A stretch of 17,844 nucleotides of DNA from Kiritimatiellales bacterium (GTDB lineage Bacteria; Verrucomicrobiota; Kiritimatiellia; Kiritimatiellales; Pontiellaceae), in the NCBI GenBank assembly GCA_030630445.1, contig DAOVNC010000015.1, forward strand, positions 1 through 17,844, in the 5' to 3' direction. Both the position numbers and the translations under genes were made by a program. The stretch's first letter is position 1. Every line of letters begins with the position of its first letter. The notes below the pieces were generated by a model. It searched no databases. It was not told where the DNA came from and saw only the letters and a program-made list of their open reading frames with translations. Shown here in pieces: positions 16,020 through 17,844 of the stretch.

Positions 16020-16754
16020 TTAGTATGCCCCGCGGCCAAACAGCACCGCCGGTATTGTTTTTATGATTATAACGATATCTTTCAGAAGGCTTTGGCTATG
16101 GATATACTGCATATCGAGGCTCACCAGTCCCTTGAAAGGAATTTCCGAACGACCTTGGATTTGCCACAGGCAGGTCAGACCGGGCTTTACCTGAAGCCGC
16201 TTGCGGTCGGAAAGGGAATATTTCGCCACCTCTTCGGGCAGCGGCGGGCGCGGCCCCACAACGGAAAGGTCGCCCAGCAGCACGTTGAGGAACTGCGGCA
16301 TTTCGTCAATGCTGAAGCGCCGCAGAATCCGCCCCGTCCGCGTGATGCGCGGATCGTTCTTTATCTTGAAAATGACGCCGTCGGCGGATTCGTTCCGTTC
16401 CAGCAGATCAACCTTTATCTGCTCGGCATCGCGGCACATGGAACGGAATTTATGCAAGCGGAACTCACGGCCATAAAGCCCGACACGCTTTTGCATCAGC
16501 AGCACCGGAAAGCCGTCGTCGACCAAAATGCAGACCGCAACCACAAGGAACAGGGGTGCCAGCATAACCAGCGCAACCAGACTGACCAGAACATCCAGCG
16601 TACGCTTGACAGCCAGCAAGCTGCGCAGTGCCGCCTCCCAAAAAACAAGGCGCGAGCGCTGCTTCCATTTCAAGATGGCCACATCCGCCTTCGTTGCAGG
16701 AATATCCATGGTTTTGAACAGCTCCCGGCGCGCCTGATAGATCGACTCCTTCAT
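16020..16754 (-). CDS. Bacterial sugar transferase (polyprenyl-phosphate glycosyl-1-phosphate transferase)
   Basis: 244 residues from the ATG at 16754, which overlaps the upstream stop as ATGA and has AGGAGG 10 nt ahead; a longer open frame to 16787 is not needed. It transfers a sugar phosphate to a polyprenyl carrier at the inner membrane, the first step of exopolysaccharide or O-antigen synthesis. Visible: KRTLD 50-54 opening the catalytic module, a membrane helix at about 55-78, QKRVGLYGREFRLHKFRSM 88-106, and the catalytic D150-E151 in IDEMPQ. LLGDLSVVGPRP is at 159-170 and KPGLTCLWQIQGRS at 190-203. There is an extra N-terminal part of about 48 residues but no multi-span membrane domain, so it is a short PglC/WcaJ-C-terminal-like form. 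It sits between the PP2C/HATPase and STAS genes, implying regulated activity. Confidence 0.93.
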   Translation of the reverse strand: MKESIYQARRELFKTMDIPATKADVAILKWKQRSRLVFWEAALRSLLAVKRTLDVLVSLVALVMLAPLFLVVAVCILVDDGFPVLLMQKRVGLYGREFRLHKFRSMCRDAEQIKVDLLERNESADGVIFKIKNDPRITRTGRILRRFSIDEMPQFLNVLLGDLSVVGPRPPLPEEVAKYSLSDRKRLQVKPGLTCLWQIQGRSEIPFKGLVSLDMQYIHSQSLLKDIVIIIKTIPAVLFGRGAY

Positions 16755-17844
16755 TTCTGCGAGTCCTCCTCGTCGACGATGGTGCAATAGGTCAGGTTTT
16801 CGGAGTTCATCCGATAGCGTTCGATCCGGTTGGCGATCATGTTGGTAATCGCAAGGCCGCGCCCTCGCTCGCCCATATACATTTCATCCAACGTGCGACC
16901 CAGAGCTTCTTCTAGATCCCACTCGACGCCCTTGTCCACCAGCACCAGTTGGCAAACGGTTCCATCCACCCGGACCTGGAGCCAAAAAGAATCGTCCTCG
17001 GAAAGGCCGCTGTGTTCAACCAGATTTGCGCCGAGTTCCATCACTAGCAACCGAACCAACGACGCGGAATCGTGCGAAATCCCCCGCGCCGCAACCGCCA
17101 CCTCGCACTGCTTCGCTATTTCGGAGACCATGTAGATGTTTCGGGGAACGGATTGTTCCACCACGATTTTTTCCGGATCGAGCATATGGATCGAAATGGC
17201 GGTGCAATCGTCGCCGTCCAACGCATAGTTTTCCTTTTCAAGCACAGCGAGCAGCGCCGTCGCCTTGTTTGGCACGGCGGCATCGCGAACCACTTCCTCA
17301 TAGATCGTATCCAACCGCGAGCCGCACTCTTTCTGGGTTTCGAGATGCCGGGCCTCTGTCAGGCCATCGGTATAAAGCAGCAGGAAGGTGTCGCCCTCGT
17401 CGAAAAACACCACCTCGTCGGCGGTGGAATACGGCTTCTCATCGCCGAAGGGGAAGCCGATCGGAACCCCGCCCCCGGCACTGAACATGGAGGAGTCGCC
17501 CAAGGTGCCGTTGCGCACGAAAACGGGATTGGGGTGCCCGCAGTTCATGCAACGCCATTCCAAGGTTTCGGGATTGTACAGCGCGATGAACATGGTGGCG
17601 AAATACGAGGGATTATCGATCCGTCGGCGGAACACCACGTTCAGTGCGTTGCAAATGGCCGCCGGCCCCCGGCTGGCATACCGGCGGACCATCTCGCTGG
17701 CCGTGGCCTTGATCAGCGAAGATATCATGGCCGGTGCAACACCGTGCCCAGAGACATCGGCCACGTAAATGCAACGTCCGCCATCGGGAAGCGTGATAAT
17801 ATCGAAGGCATCGCCCCCCACATCCATGCAGGTCCGATAGGCAA
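16751..17844 (-). CDS. PP2C (SpoIIE-type) phosphatase fused to HATPase kinase domain, N-terminus outside window
   Basis: The frame runs to the right edge without a start; the Met at 17827 is internal to the SpoIIE core (AYRTCMDVGGD). Numbering from that Met, metal-binding acidic motifs are VGGD 3-6, VADVSGHG 22-29, YTDG 152-155 and GDDCT 205-209. A RsbW-like HATPase domain follows at about 222-355, with an N-box E264LGAN268, VDKGVEW and the lid glycines GRGLAI 322-327. One protein therefore carries both the phosphatase and the kinase of a partner switch, comparable to Vibrio SypE although with the domains in the other order. The missing N-terminus may hold a sensor or receiver domain. Its stop overlaps the sugar-transferase start (ATGA), so the two are translationally coupled. 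The expected substrate is the STAS protein at 15668-16012. Confidence 0.92.
   Translation of the reverse strand, partial: AYRTCMDVGGDAFDIITLPDGGRCIYVADVSGHGVAPAMISSLIKATASEMVRRYASRGPAAICNALNVVFRRRIDNPSYFATMFIALYNPETLEWRCMNCGHPNPVFVRNGTLGDSSMFSAGGGVPIGFPFGDEKPYSTADEVVFFDEGDTFLLLYTDGLTEARHLETQKECGSRLDTIYEEVVRDAAVPNKATALLAVLEKENYALDGDDCTAISIHMLDPEKIVVEQSVPRNIYMVSEIAKQCEVAVAARGISHDSASLVRLLVMELGANLVEHSGLSEDDSFWLQVRVDGTVCQLVLVDKGVEWDLEEALGRTLDEMYMGERGRGLAITNMIANRIERYRMNSENLTYCTIVDEEDSQK

Noticed and set aside
16013..16039. Longer STAS start at 16039
   Set aside because: It would overlap the end of the sugar-transferase gene by 20 nt and has no ribosome-binding site, whereas AAGGAG precedes the ATG pair at 16012/16009.

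Overview
The window looks like chromosomal DNA from a free-living Gram-negative-type bacterium. My best guess is the PVC group, near Kiritimatiellota. The hints are a giant secreted right-handed beta-helix protein with InlB-type and PKD domains, a stand-alone four-helix-bundle (S23/IVP family) gene, and NIF-type Fe-S assembly genes beside nadA. This is inference from gene content; no rRNA, tRNA or other taxonomic marker is present.

Layout, left to right. (1) 1-4178, minus: most of a >1392-residue exported beta-helix protein cut off by the left edge. (2) 4179-4427: divergent promoter region. (3) 4428-8017, plus: two phenylacetate-CoA ligase paralogues with a double-ACT-domain protein between them. 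A small four-helix-bundle gene bracketed by AT-rich inverted repeats interrupts this cluster. (4) 8014-11222, minus: a newly noticed 50-codon membrane-protein ORF, then nadA, nifU and nifS, i.e. NAD synthesis by an Fe-S enzyme together with Fe-S assembly. A gene-less copy of the AT-rich repeat lies between nadA and nifU. (5) 11223-12453, minus: a HEAT / zinc-ribbon / PD-(D/E)XK-like nuclease fusion bracketed by a 25-bp direct repeat. (6) 12485-17844, minus: a tightly packed run, in transcription order a PP2C phosphatase/HATPase fusion (cut by the right edge), a membrane sugar transferase, a STAS protein, a fused nucleotidyltransferase-like/left-handed-helix/sugar-transferase-like protein, and recJ.

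How the genes work together. The right-hand run looks like a partner-switching module (phosphatase/kinase plus STAS) interleaved with glycan-initiating sugar transferases, so control of exopolysaccharide synthesis is likely. NifU/NifS probably supply the [4Fe-4S] cluster of NadA as well as other proteins. The ligase/ACT cluster probably activates aryl acids (phenylacetate or related) to CoA thioesters.

The most notable unexplained structures are these: the inverted-repeat-flanked four-helix-bundle gene with its solo repeat; the direct-repeat-flanked HEAT-nuclease gene; the apparently degenerate fused sugar-transferase protein inside a STAS/PP2C operon; the small ORF overlapping nadA; and perfect or near-perfect palindromes containing the stop codons of paaK1 and recJ.
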